Source: a virus. From it: a DNA stretch of 37,784 nt. Below the pieces are notes generated by a model. The model ran no database searches, was not told the origin of the DNA, and saw only the letters and a program-made list of their open reading frames with translations. Positions 1 to 7,598 of this stretch are shown here, in pieces (the stretch's first letter is position 1; each line of letters opens with the position of its first letter). The DNA lies in the IMG/VR virus record IMGVR_UViG_3300044730_001220, positions 1 to 37,784 of that record; one strand, 5' to 3'. A program made the position numbers and the translations under genes.

Positions 1-2
1 GA

Positions 3-21
3 GTCGAGGCTGTGCCTCGGC
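3..21 (+). other. Small perfect hairpin in the 5' non-coding leader
   Basis: Bases 3-10 pair with 14-21 (CGAGGC/GCCTCG core, one G-T pair) around a TGT loop. It lies in the first 183 bases, where no frame shows the codon pattern of the downstream genes. I infer the end of, or the space after, an upstream capsid-region gene. It may form a structured RNA together with the larger hairpin at 81-164. Confidence 0.4.
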
Positions 22-80
22 TCCGTTTCGGGGCAATCCCGGTGTTCGCTACGGCGACCACCTGGGTATTCAGCCCCGGT

Positions 81-172
81 ATGCGGTGCGATTCTGTGTC
101 CGAGGCTCGCGGACGACCTGCGTCAACGGTCGGTATGCCTCGGGTACTAGGAATCGCACCGCGTCGTTTTTT
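81..172 (+). terminator. Long three-tier hairpin followed by a T run
   Basis: Bases 83-94 pair perfectly with 151-162 (12 bp), extended by 82-163 (wobble) and 81-164. Inside, 100-106 pair with 137-143 (7 bp) and 114-118 pair with 128-132 (5 bp). A run of six T follows at 167-172, then the Shine-Dalgarno of the next gene (TGGAGG at 174-179). This could be an intrinsic terminator or attenuator after the capsid gene, or a processed structured leader. The large first loop is unusual for a simple terminator. Confidence 0.5.
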
Positions 173-183
173 CTGGAGGCAAC

Positions 184-486
184 ATGGCCCGTCGCAAATC
201 ACCGACCGCAGAGGCCCCCTCGCTGGAGTTCGCGGGCGAGGTGGCCCCTTCGCTGGTCGAGGACTCTATCGACGCCCACAGCCCCGCTAGCGGCCCTGTT
301 TCGGCCCCTGTGGTCGAGGCCCTGCCTGCGTTTGTGGGTTGGGAGGTCGTGTCCGACTGCGCGGTGACCCTGTACGGGGTACGGCAGGTGTTCCACGCGG
401 GGCGTCGGTTCCCTGCGGACGCCTACTCGGAGTTGGATATTCAGACGTGGACGCGGCTAGGCGCGAAGATCGCGCGGGTGGGGTAG
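184..486 (+). CDS. Small structural-region protein, unknown
   Basis: This 100-residue protein is not recognised by sequence. The ATG follows TGGAGGCAAC, a good ribosome binding site, and the stop lies three bases before the next start. The first 45 residues are Ala/Pro/Ser/Glu-rich and look disordered. Residues about 50-100 form a compact part with the pattern CAVTLYGVRQVFHAGRRF. Its place, first in the head-tail connector run and just after where a capsid gene would lie, suggests a small head-associated protein. That is inference from position only. Confidence 0.6.
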   Translation: MARRKSPTAEAPSLEFAGEVAPSLVEDSIDAHSPASGPVSAPVVEALPAFVGWEVVSDCAVTLYGVRQVFHAGRRFPADAYSELDIQTWTRLGAKIARVG

Positions 487-489
487 CAG

Positions 490-909
490 ATGGCGTTGAC
501 CGCAGAGGAAAAGGCCCGCACGCGCTACCACCTCGGGTATCCGAACGTCACCCGCATGACCACGCTGTTTGCCAACGTCCCTGCGGCGCGGCAGACGGGA
601 TTCCTGCTGGAACAGGCGATGGACGTGCTGCTCCCGGACGGTGAGGCATTGGTGCGCGAGCTGGTCTGCAAAATGGACCGCATCGACTGCCAGCTGATTG
701 ACTCGGCGGAACGGATGCAGGCGTCTGCGGTCGGCAACCTCAAGATGCGGAACGACGAGCAGAACGCGCTGGAGGAGTTGTACCAGCGATTCGGATTCCG
801 CCTCGCGGACGTGCTCGGGGTGCCCGTGTACCCGCTGTCCCGCCGCTACCAGGCCAACCTCACGGGCGGCACCACGCCGACCGCTGGCAACCTGCGGACG
901 CTGATGTAG
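490..909 (+). CDS. Probable head-tail adaptor protein
   Basis: This 139-residue, mostly helical protein fills the first connector position of the order adaptor, head closure, neck, tail terminator. It begins with MALTAEEKARTRYHLGYP and has a long helical middle (residues about 30-100) typical of small adaptor proteins that sit under the portal. No catalytic motif is seen. The gene starts three bases after the previous stop and is followed, after 10 bases with GGAGG, by the next connector gene. The assignment rests on gene order and length rather than a recognised signature. It could instead be another head-completion protein. Confidence 0.5.
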   Translation: MALTAEEKARTRYHLGYPNVTRMTTLFANVPAARQTGFLLEQAMDVLLPDGEALVRELVCKMDRIDCQLIDSAERMQASAVGNLKMRNDEQNALEELYQRFGFRLADVLGVPVYPLSRRYQANLTGGTTPTAGNLRTLM

Positions 910-919
910 GAGGCTCGGG

Positions 920-1456
920 ATGTCCTGCTCCACACCACGCGACCCATACCAACCGCTGACCCCGGGCGAGCTGTCGCGCACGCTGACGCAGCGGCTGGTT
1001 CCCGTCGTTGACCGAATCCGTGCGGTGGGCGTGCGTCTCGGCATCCGTGCCTACGAGGTGCGAATCGTTCGCACGGCATGGACGGGCGAGTATCGCGGCG
1101 AGGGCATGGAGTACGTGGTCGATGACCAGCCCATCACGCCGACCCCGCTGGTGGACGGGCTGGAGGGTATCCAGCAGAGCACGCAGGACGTGGGGCAAAT
1201 CGAGCAGGGGACTGTGCGCGTCTCGGAAATCTCGGGGCGGTACAGCGCGGATTTCCTGCGGGGGTGGGGCCTCGACAGCCAACCCCCGGCGCAGAACGAG
1301 CAGGTCTACTACGAGGTGCGCTACCCGACCCCGGACGGTGACGGCGTGCGCCGCCGCTTCGTGCTGAGGGCAGGGCCTGCGTACATCTCCGACCGTGCCG
1401 AGTGGCAGATGACCTTGGAGAAACAGGTCGAGGACCGCTCCCCGGAGCGGTTCTGA
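920..1456 (+). CDS. Probable head-closure (connector) protein
   Basis: This 178-residue protein is the second gene of the connector run. The ATG is preceded by GGAGGCTCGGG. The TGA stop overlaps the next ATG as ATGA, so the genes are translationally coupled. An N-terminal helical part (residues 13-40) is followed by beta-rich segments, including an aromatic strand near residue 125 (EQVYYEVRYP). That agrees with the small beta-rich stopper proteins of myo- and siphophages. I do not recognise a named family. The function is inferred from position between the putative adaptor and the HK97 gp10-like neck gene. Confidence 0.45.
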   Translation: MSCSTPRDPYQPLTPGELSRTLTQRLVPVVDRIRAVGVRLGIRAYEVRIVRTAWTGEYRGEGMEYVVDDQPITPTPLVDGLEGIQQSTQDVGQIEQGTVRVSEISGRYSADFLRGWGLDSQPPAQNEQVYYEVRYPTPDGDGVRRRFVLRAGPAYISDRAEWQMTLEKQVEDRSPERF

Positions 1457-2031
1457 TGCCAACCACCGTGCGGATGGACATTGGAGACTTGACCGCGGCG
1501 CAACGACGCCTCGCGGACCAGTTTCCGACAGCCATGCTCGCGGCACTGGAGTCGGTCACGGCATTTGCAGAGCAGGAGTTGGTCGCGGAGTCCAACCGCC
1601 TTGCGTTCTTCAACGGCCAATACTCGCGCGGATGGAAGCGAGACAGAGCATCTGGGTCTGGCACGCGGTATCGCGCGCGGGTCTACAACCCGACCCCCTA
1701 TGCCCCCGTGATTGAGTTGGGGCGCAGGCCGGGACGTGCGCCCCCGCCCGCGGACGCCCTGCGAACCTGGGTGCAGCGTGTGCTCGCACCCCCGCTCGAC
1801 CAGCTCGACCGCACGGTGGAACGTGTGCGCTGGGGGATCGCCCGCAAGGGGACACCCGCCAAGCGCGTCATGGCAAGCGTGATGGACCGAATCCAAGACC
1901 GCGTGCCCCGTATCTTTGCCGACGAGCTGTTTGCGACGATGACCCGGGTCACCAACGAACGGCGGCGCGCGTCCATGTCCCGGCTCAAGCGTGACGCCAA
2001 GACCGGGCGCTACCAGAAAGGCGGACCCTAA
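1456..2031 (+). CDS. HK97 gp10-like neck / tail-completion protein
   Basis: The product is 191 residues. The start is placed at the ATG overlapping the upstream TGA, not at an upstream in-frame codon, because the overlap is typical here and the upstream extension lies inside the previous gene. The signature YAPVIELGRRPG followed by a proline-rich turn and helix (about residues 76-105), then an RKGTPAKR patch near 130, is the familiar pattern of HK97 gp10-like neck proteins that join head and tail. The C-terminus is strongly basic (RRASMSRLKRDAK). The TAA stop shares bases with the next ATG. Confidence 0.65.
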   Translation: MPTTVRMDIGDLTAAQRRLADQFPTAMLAALESVTAFAEQELVAESNRLAFFNGQYSRGWKRDRASGSGTRYRARVYNPTPYAPVIELGRRPGRAPPPADALRTWVQRVLAPPLDQLDRTVERVRWGIARKGTPAKRVMASVMDRIQDRVPRIFADELFATMTRVTNERRRASMSRLKRDAKTGRYQKGGP

Positions 2032-2729
2032 TGGCTGCATGCCCTCCCCGACCTGCCCCGGTCAGCCCCTCGTGGGACGGCCCCGCGCCATTCCTCTACG
2101 GCGGGACAGACGTGTCCCCGGTGCTGCGCTCCAGCGCGGTCCCAACGCCGACGACCCGACAGGAGTGCGACGCCCGCACGGCGTTGACCCGCGGCCTCGC
2201 GCGCTATCTGGCGGGGCTGGAGGTGCAGGGCAACGCGGGGCGCGTGCTGGCGTTCGGTGGGCGCGTGTACGAGTCGTGGGCCGACCCCGAGGTGCAGGCG
2301 ACGTTCCCCTCTGCGGTGGTGCTCGGCAGCGGTCCTGCCCGATATGACGCCTCGCGGCTCGTCCCCTCGACCGTGGGACGTATCGCGCTCCCGGACGGGC
2401 GCGCTGTGCTCGCAGCGTCCGAGATGGAGCTGACTCTGAGCGTGGACGTGTGGGCGACGGATTCCCGCGCGCGAGCTGCGCTCGTCGGTGGGCTGGAGTC
2501 GGCGCTGTGCCCGAACGAGTGGCGATACGGATTGCTGCTCGACCTCCCATTCTACTTTGGCGCGCGCGCCGCCTACGAACTGACGGCGGTCGAATACCAG
2601 GACAGCGAGGAGGGAGCCACGCGCCGCTACCGCCGCGCGCTGATTTCCCTCGTCGGCACGGTCCCCGTGTACCGACTCACCACGTTGCCTGAGGCTCGTC
2701 CGCGACAGTCGTTGACCGTCGAGGAATAA
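2031..2729 (+). CDS. Probable tail terminator / tail completion protein
   Basis: This 232-residue protein lies directly before the sheath gene, the usual place of the tail terminator that caps the tube and sheath. An unstructured Pro-rich start (residues 1-30) leads to a helical segment and then a beta-alpha domain. The segment MELTLSVDVWATDSRARAAL near residues 125-145 resembles terminator-type proteins, where a strand measuring local length is followed by a helix. The ATG overlaps the preceding TAA. A 36-base gap with AAGGAGG separates it from the sheath gene. Confidence 0.5.
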   Translation: MAACPPRPAPVSPSWDGPAPFLYGGTDVSPVLRSSAVPTPTTRQECDARTALTRGLARYLAGLEVQGNAGRVLAFGGRVYESWADPEVQATFPSAVVLGSGPARYDASRLVPSTVGRIALPDGRAVLAASEMELTLSVDVWATDSRARAALVGGLESALCPNEWRYGLLLDLPFYFGARAAYELTAVEYQDSEEGATRRYRRALISLVGTVPVYRLTTLPEARPRQSLTVEE

Positions 2730-2765
2730 GACGCGCTCGGACACGGATTCCAAGGAGGCTGCCCT

Positions 2766-4799
2766 ATGGGTGCTGGATTCATTCGACGGTACACGACGCT
2801 CCCCGCGCTGGAGACGATCACGCAAATCGAGGGCGTGGTCGTTATTGACGGCACGCCTCCTGCCTCGATTCAGGGCGTCGGCTCGGGCGTCGTCTGCGGC
2901 GTCGGAGAGTGCGCCGACGTGAGCTACGGCGTGCAGGTGTCTGGCGGCAACGTCACCACCTACCCGCAGCCCGTGCAGGTGACGACGGACGCCGATTTGC
3001 AGAGCAAAATCGGTGGGTTCGACAGCACACTGGGCGATTTCGGAGACGCTGGCGGTAACCTGCTGGCCGACCTGCTCGGGCGTCGGTTCGCTGCTGGTCT
3101 GACCGTGATTCCGGTCAACACCGCAGCCACCAAGGCCGTGCGGTTGTTCCGCCAGCTGCCGCTCGCAGCGGCGCTTGCCGACCCGACGCCTATCGTGCCG
3201 GTGCAGGCGTACACGGTGCCTGCGGGCACGTTGTTCCAAACCTCGGGTGGTGCGACCCCCACGCGGAGCGCCGCCGCTGTGACGTTCAGCGCGGACGCCT
3301 ACTACGCCTCGGGCACGGGTCTGGACCGAATCAGCTGGAGCGTTGCAGCGTTGACGCAGCTGTTGCGCCGCACCTCAGGCTCCTGGTACGCCGACAACGT
3401 GCAGGTCGGGGACGTGATCACGATTGGCTACCCAGTTGGGCCGTTTGACGGTGCCTACGGTACCTATCGGATTTCGTCTATCACCAACGCAACCGACCTG
3501 GTGGTCGAGGCGTTGAACGGTGCGACGTTCTCGTCTGCGACTGTGGGTGGGTCTGCCGTCAATATGCCGTGGCGCGTGTCTCCTGCGGCAACCGCCGACA
3601 CAGGTGCGGTCGTTGCGGCCACCGCTGCCGGGTACACCGTCCCTGCGCGCCCCATGTCGGCCAGCGTCTCCCCGGGCACGGCGCTGCCTGCGTTCGGTGC
3701 CCCGCTGCCGGGTGTGACGACACTGGCCTCGGGCTGGACCCCTGACGTGGGTCTGTCGTTGCTCGCGCAGCAGGGCGTCGGCAACGGGCTGACCTACGTG
3801 GCAGGGCTGCACGCGGCCAACGCTGCGAACAGCGCGGAGCTCAACACCGCCTACAGCGCGGCCATGCAGGCCCTACTCGCGGACGCCGACCCGGCCTCCA
3901 GCGTCAACATCGTGTTCTGCTCGCGGTCCTCGCGGTCTATCGCCTCGGCCCTCAAGACCGTGGTGACGACCCGCAGCGACTCGGGGCGCGGCATGGTGGC
4001 CCTGGTGGCTCCCGGCCTGTCCTGCGTCACCCGCGCCGCTGCTACGAGCTCGGCCACCGGGTCGGCCACCGACTCGTCGTTCGGTGTGGCTGCAACCGAC
4101 GCAGCTGGCCGCAGCGACCGCGTGGTGTTCAACTGGTTGGGCGTCAAGCTGTCGATCCCTGCTGCGGTCGGGTCCAGCATCCAGCTCGCCTCGGGTGCGT
4201 ACACCACGGACGGTGTGATCGACGTGTCCCCCGTGGGGCACTGCGCCTCCACCCTGTCGCAGCTCCCCCCGGAGCGGAACCCGGGCGAATACTCGGATAT
4301 CACCGCGTCGGCCCTCTCGACGGTGCTGGGATTCCAGACCGCCGCCCCCACGCTGTCGGTGAACGACTACACCCTGCTCAAAGCCGCTGGCGTGATGTCG
4401 CTCCGCAACGACCGCACCACAGGCTTCGTGTGGCAGTCGGGCATCACGTCCTCGCTGACGGCTGGCCGCAAGAATATCGCCCGTCGCCGCATGGCCGACT
4501 TCATTCAGGACAGCGTGGGCGAGCGGTTGAACATCTACGCCAAGCAGCTGCTGACGCAGGACCTCAAGGACACAATCTATCAGGAGGTTGACGGGTTCCT
4601 CGCGGGTCTGGAGTCGGTGGACCAGCCTGCGCGGCAGCGAATCTCCCGCTACAGCGTGGACCCCACCTCGGGGAACACCGACGCGCTGGAGGCCGCGGGC
4701 GTCTACGTGATCGTCGCCAAGGTGCGGACGCTCGCCTCTGCGGACGACATCGTGTTCAACACGCAGATTGGTGAGTCCGTGGTGGTCAGCGACGGGTAG
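2766..4799 (+). CDS. Contractile tail sheath protein
   Basis: This 677-residue protein is the largest of the late module. The N-terminal part has the sheath-type opening with an early target-like statement (residues 20-60, Gly/Val-rich) and TYPQPVQVTTDADLQSKIGG, which matches the common sheath pattern before the first core domain. The last 140 residues contain LRNDRTTGFVWQSGIT, a long helix with ARRRMADFIQDSVGERLN, and a closing strand VYVIVAKVRTLASADDIVF. This is the conserved C-terminal sheath domain that packs on the tube. A middle insertion (about residues 150-300) is variable. The next gene is the tube, as expected. The start follows AAGGAGGCTGCCCT. Confidence 0.88.
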   Translation: MGAGFIRRYTTLPALETITQIEGVVVIDGTPPASIQGVGSGVVCGVGECADVSYGVQVSGGNVTTYPQPVQVTTDADLQSKIGGFDSTLGDFGDAGGNLLADLLGRRFAAGLTVIPVNTAATKAVRLFRQLPLAAALADPTPIVPVQAYTVPAGTLFQTSGGATPTRSAAAVTFSADAYYASGTGLDRISWSVAALTQLLRRTSGSWYADNVQVGDVITIGYPVGPFDGAYGTYRISSITNATDLVVEALNGATFSSATVGGSAVNMPWRVSPAATADTGAVVAATAAGYTVPARPMSASVSPGTALPAFGAPLPGVTTLASGWTPDVGLSLLAQQGVGNGLTYVAGLHAANAANSAELNTAYSAAMQALLADADPASSVNIVFCSRSSRSIASALKTVVTTRSDSGRGMVALVAPGLSCVTRAAATSSATGSATDSSFGVAATDAAGRSDRVVFNWLGVKLSIPAAVGSSIQLASGAYTTDGVIDVSPVGHCASTLSQLPPERNPGEYSDITASALSTVLGFQTAAPTLSVNDYTLLKAAGVMSLRNDRTTGFVWQSGITSSLTAGRKNIARRRMADFIQDSVGERLNIYAKQLLTQDLKDTIYQEVDGFLAGLESVDQPARQRISRYSVDPTSGNTDALEAAGVYVIVAKVRTLASADDIVFNTQIGESVVVSDG

Positions 4800-4823
4800 T
4801 GCTAGGAACCCGACCGCGCCGCG

Positions 4824-4881
4824 CCGCCCACACCGGGCGGAATAGGGCCGACACTCACCGCACCCGCGGGCGTGTCGGCCC
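4824..4881 (+). other. Paired hairpins between sheath and tube genes
   Basis: Two stems fill the 102-base gap. Bases 4824-4829 pair with 4835-4840 (CCGCCC/GGGCGG), and 4845-4854 pair perfectly with 4872-4881 (10 bp). No T run follows. Such a structure could tune the ratio of sheath to tube transcripts or mark an RNA processing site. The pairing is directly visible; the role is inferred. Confidence 0.5.
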
Positions 4882-4901
4882 GCGCTATTTCGGGAGGCTC
4901 C

Positions 4902-5333
4902 GTGCCATCTTTGCGTCTGAAAGGCCAGGAAGTTAGCGTCCAGCTCATCAAGGACAATCTCGTGCAGGCCGACATCACGGATGTGCGGTCTTTCGAGGTG
5001 GCGATCCAGATGGAAACCATGTCGGAGGGCTACCTCGGGGAGCTGACCGACCGCCGCGACGACGTGTTCCGCGGGTGCTCGGGGACCATCGAGTTCCACA
5101 TCGAGAACACCGCTGCGTTCGACCTGTTCCAGAGCATCGTGGACCGTGCCAAGCGGCGCGTTCCCGGCACGCAAATCAACGTCAAAGGCGCGCTGCGGTT
5201 CCCGAACGGGCAGCAGAAGCTCGTCGTGGTCAACGACGTGTATTTCGGTGAGATTCCCTTCAACGTCGGGGGCCGCACGGAATACGTGTCGTTCTCCCTG
5301 CCGTTCGAGGCGTCTGACATTCGGTTTATCTAG
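4902..5333 (+). CDS. Tail tube protein
   Basis: The product is 143 residues, placed between sheath and assembly chaperones, the normal site of the tube gene in myophages. The GTG at 4902 is chosen because GGGAGG lies four to five bases upstream. The longer open frame starting at 4872 would begin inside a hairpin and has no ribosome site. The protein is beta-rich with one central helix (AFDLFQSIVDRAKR, residues about 72-85), a fold plan typical of tube proteins. The C-terminal strand ends with YVSFSLPFEASDIRF. Function rests on length, fold pattern and strong synteny. Confidence 0.75.
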   Translation: MPSLRLKGQEVSVQLIKDNLVQADITDVRSFEVAIQMETMSEGYLGELTDRRDDVFRGCSGTIEFHIENTAAFDLFQSIVDRAKRRVPGTQINVKGALRFPNGQQKLVVVNDVYFGEIPFNVGGRTEYVSFSLPFEASDIRFI

Positions 5334-5387
5334 CAAGGCCCGCACGTCCCACACGCAATCGGCGGGAATCCCGCCACGAGGTAGCCA

Positions 5388-5747
5388 ATGGAAGGACTGA
5401 ACAGCGATACCCGAGTGCGATTCACCTACACTGTGCCCGAGGCGCTGGCCCGTGAGTCGGGCGTGTCCTCGGTCACGATGGTCCACCTCACCGCGATGGA
5501 CGAGATGGCGGCGACCAAGCGCGCTGGGATGGACGCGATGCGGGTGGCCTACGAACTCGCCAAGGCCAGCCTGTACGCGCTCGACGGCAAGGGCTTCTCC
5601 GCGGTGAACAGCGAGAAAGACATCAAGTGGCAGTCGATGCACCCCAAAATCCGCGCGCTGGTGGTGCAGGCATATCAGCGAATCCACCAGCCCAAGGAGG
5701 ATGACGCCGTGGATTTTTTGGGGAGCGAGGTCGTGTCAGCGGGCTAG
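5388..5747 (+). CDS. Tail assembly chaperone, short (unshifted) form
   Basis: This 119-residue helical protein sits between tube and tape measure, where the lambda gpG-like chaperone is encoded. It is rich in helices (TAMDEMAATKRAGMDAMRVA, residues about 33-52). Most ribosomes should stop at the TAG at 5745-5747. Near its end, codons GAT TTT TTG carry a slippery heptamer, so a minority of ribosomes should continue in the -1 frame. The short form normally coats the tape measure during tail assembly and is absent from the virion; that is family knowledge, not seen here. Confidence 0.75.
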   Translation: MEGLNSDTRVRFTYTVPEALARESGVSSVTMVHLTAMDEMAATKRAGMDAMRVAYELAKASLYALDGKGFSAVNSEKDIKWQSMHPKIRALVVQAYQRIHQPKEDDAVDFLGSEVVSAG

Positions 5748-5968
5748 ACCTCGCCACACTGGCGTGCGCGATGGGTCGTGAAACGCCCGCAGAACGACTC
5801 AGTTCCATGTGGAGGCTGGTCGCGTTCTGCGGGCGGTACGGACACCAGGACGCGGCGACCCTGCTGCAAATGACCACCGCCGACTTGGTGGCGTTTGCGA
5901 AGGCACTCGGCAAGCTGATGGGCGAGGAAAAGGACAGCCTGCACGAACGGGCGGTCACTGGGGGCTGA
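5388..5968 (+). CDS. Tail assembly chaperone, -1 frameshift fusion form
   Basis: The predicted product joins 5388-5720 to 5720-5968, giving 193 residues: 111 codons in frame 0, then 82 in the -1 frame. After the shift the reading frame is open across the short-form stop and runs into the sequence MGRETPAERLSSMWRLV and on to a TGA just before the tape measure start. The -1 extension is helical and could be read separately from ATG 5771, but that ATG has no convincing ribosome site. This gpG/gpGT-like arrangement is widespread in long-tailed phages. The shift itself is predicted from the heptamer, not measured. Confidence 0.72.
5694..5720 (+). promoter_or_regulatory. -1 programmed frameshift signal (SD-like stimulator plus T TTT TTG)
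   Basis: The heptamer T TTT TTG at 5714-5720 is in the correct register (GAT TTT TTG in frame 0), so both tRNAs can re-pair on TTT after slipping back one base. A perfect Shine-Dalgarno-like AAGGAGG at 5694-5700 lies 13 bases upstream. Upstream SD-like elements at about this distance are known to stimulate -1 shifting in E. coli dnaX. No start codon for a separate gene would use this SD productively, which supports a stimulator role. Confidence 0.75.
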
Positions 5969-5969
5969 A

Positions 5970-7598
5970 ATGTTTGGCGGCGGGCTGACGCGGCAAGTCG
6001 AGACGGTATTCACGGTCGCGGATAAGGCGTCTGCCCCCGCCCGTGGAATCGGTGCGGCGTTCGGTTCGCTCGCCCGCTCGGCAACCTCCGTGCAGGGTAT
6101 TCTCGGCGGCATCGCAGTCGGGGGTGCGCTCAAGTCCGTAATCGACCTCGGCTCGTCTTTCGAGGAAACCGCGCTTTCCATCGCTGGAAACATCCGGGCG
6201 TTCGACCTCGCCCCGACGTTCCAAGCGGCGCAGGCTGCGGCAACCCGCGCACTCGACGTGATTGACGCCAAGGCTGCGAAACTCCCCGGTGAGGCCGAGC
6301 AGTACGTCGAGGTGTTCAAGACGGCGCTGCCCAAGGCAATCGAGTCTGGTCTGACCGATATGACCAAGATCGCGGATTTCACCTCGCAGTACACCGCGGT
6401 CGCAATCGCCAATCAGATCGACTCGACGCAAGCCGCCAACGACCTGTTCCGTATGCTGTCGGGACAGGCGGGCCTCGACGTGCGGACGTTCACGTCGCTC
6501 CAGCCGCACCTCAAGATGACGGCCAAGGAGTTCAACGCGCTGAACGCCGAGCAGCGGCGCATGGCAATCGAGAACGTGCTCGGCAAGTTTGCGGAGCCGC
6601 TGGAGGCAGCGAGCAACACATTCGGTGCCAAGTCGGGCGAGCTGATTTCCACCTTCCGCAAGCTGGCGCGCGAGGCGTCGGTCCCGCTGTTTGAGGGGAT
6701 GAAGCGCACGCTGGAGGAGATCACCCGGTACATCAACACGAACCGGGACTCGCTGCTCCAGATGGGGCGCACCATCTCGGAATCCGTGCTCGCGGGGCTG
6801 CGCGCTATTCCGCCCGTGCTCAAGTTCATGTCTGACCACATGGACGCGATCAAGACCGCTGCGATGGTGTTCGCAGGTATCTGGACTGCTGGCACGCTTG
6901 CTGCGGGAATCAACAGCATCATCACGCTGATGGGGAGCCTCGCCACGGCGGTCACTGCGGTCAATACAGCGGCGTCGGCGGGCATCCTAGGTAAGTTGGT
7001 CACGGGGGGTGCTGCGGTTCTCGGCGCGCCCGCGGCAGCTGCCGCGGCAACTGCTGCGGCACCCGCTGCGATTGCCGCAAGCATTTACGGCCTCTACAAA
7101 CTGCACGAAAACTTGTCGGATCAGCAGGCTGCGGACTTTTCCGCGCGTGTTGCCCGCGCCCCCAAGAGTGCCACGCTAGAGGCAATCGAGCGCGCTGCCG
7201 GGATCACGGCGGGCACCACCTGGACAGGTGGCATGGCCGACATGGTGCGGGATTTCCTGCCCGGGTTGCGCGGGGCCTACCAGCAGTCGTTGCTCGGCAC
7301 GACGGGCTTCCGCCCCGAGCAGGTGCTGTCGGTGGCGCAGTCGTTTGGGTATGCCGCCGAGGAGGTCACCCGGCTGGCAGACGCGACCAGCGTGGCAAAC
7401 AAGGTGGCGGCGGTCGGCGCAACCGGGAAGGGCAAGGGCACCTCGGTCAACATCCAGAACGCGCGCTTCGACATCAAGCAGTCGTTCGCGGAAGGATATG
7501 ACCCCGACCGCATCGCGGTGGCGTTCACCGACACGCTGGCGAAGCTGGGCGAATATCGAGGGCAGTCGGCGTTCTCGCTGTCGGGGGCCATGCCATGA
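5970..7598 (+). CDS. Tail tape measure protein
   Basis: This 542-residue protein follows the chaperones, as tape measures do. It is helical and Ala-rich. The N-terminal half (residues 1-290) is coiled-coil-like. A hydrophobic stretch at about 293-330 and an extremely Ala-rich segment at 350-378 look membrane-active, as in other tape measures that insert into the host envelope during DNA delivery. At the usual 1.5 angstrom per residue the tail would be roughly 80 nm, short for a myovirus but similar to Mu-like phages. The ATG begins one base after the fusion chaperone stop, and the end overlaps the next gene by four bases. Confidence 0.85.
   Translation: MFGGGLTRQVETVFTVADKASAPARGIGAAFGSLARSATSVQGILGGIAVGGALKSVIDLGSSFEETALSIAGNIRAFDLAPTFQAAQAAATRALDVIDAKAAKLPGEAEQYVEVFKTALPKAIESGLTDMTKIADFTSQYTAVAIANQIDSTQAANDLFRMLSGQAGLDVRTFTSLQPHLKMTAKEFNALNAEQRRMAIENVLGKFAEPLEAASNTFGAKSGELISTFRKLAREASVPLFEGMKRTLEEITRYINTNRDSLLQMGRTISESVLAGLRAIPPVLKFMSDHMDAIKTAAMVFAGIWTAGTLAAGINSIITLMGSLATAVTAVNTAASAGILGKLVTGGAAVLGAPAAAAAATAAAPAAIAASIYGLYKLHENLSDQQAADFSARVARAPKSATLEAIERAAGITAGTTWTGGMADMVRDFLPGLRGAYQQSLLGTTGFRPEQVLSVAQSFGYAAEEVTRLADATSVANKVAAVGATGKGKGTSVNIQNARFDIKQSFAEGYDPDRIAVAFTDTLAKLGEYRGQSAFSLSGAMP

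Noticed and set aside
30-40. GGGGCAATCCC as a sixth copy of the bipartite motif
   Set aside because: It has CAATCC instead of CAATAC and only four G, and no AAACC 15-16 bases upstream. Similarity is too weak.
85-160. A 76-base stretch with a 7-bp acceptor-like stem (GGTGCGA/TCGCACC), tRNA-sized
   Set aside because: No T-arm with the TTCRA loop, no fitting D-arm and no good anticodon stem in the right place. The pairing is better explained by the three-tier hairpin.
3873-5687. Long leftward open frame opposite sheath, tube and chaperone
   Set aside because: It spans several confident rightward genes and their gaps, and its translation is His/Arg-rich without any domain.
5771-5968. Second chaperone part as an independent gene from ATG 5771
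   Set aside because: It is in the exact -1 frame, open back to the slippery site, and has no clear ribosome site. Frameshift fusion explains it better.
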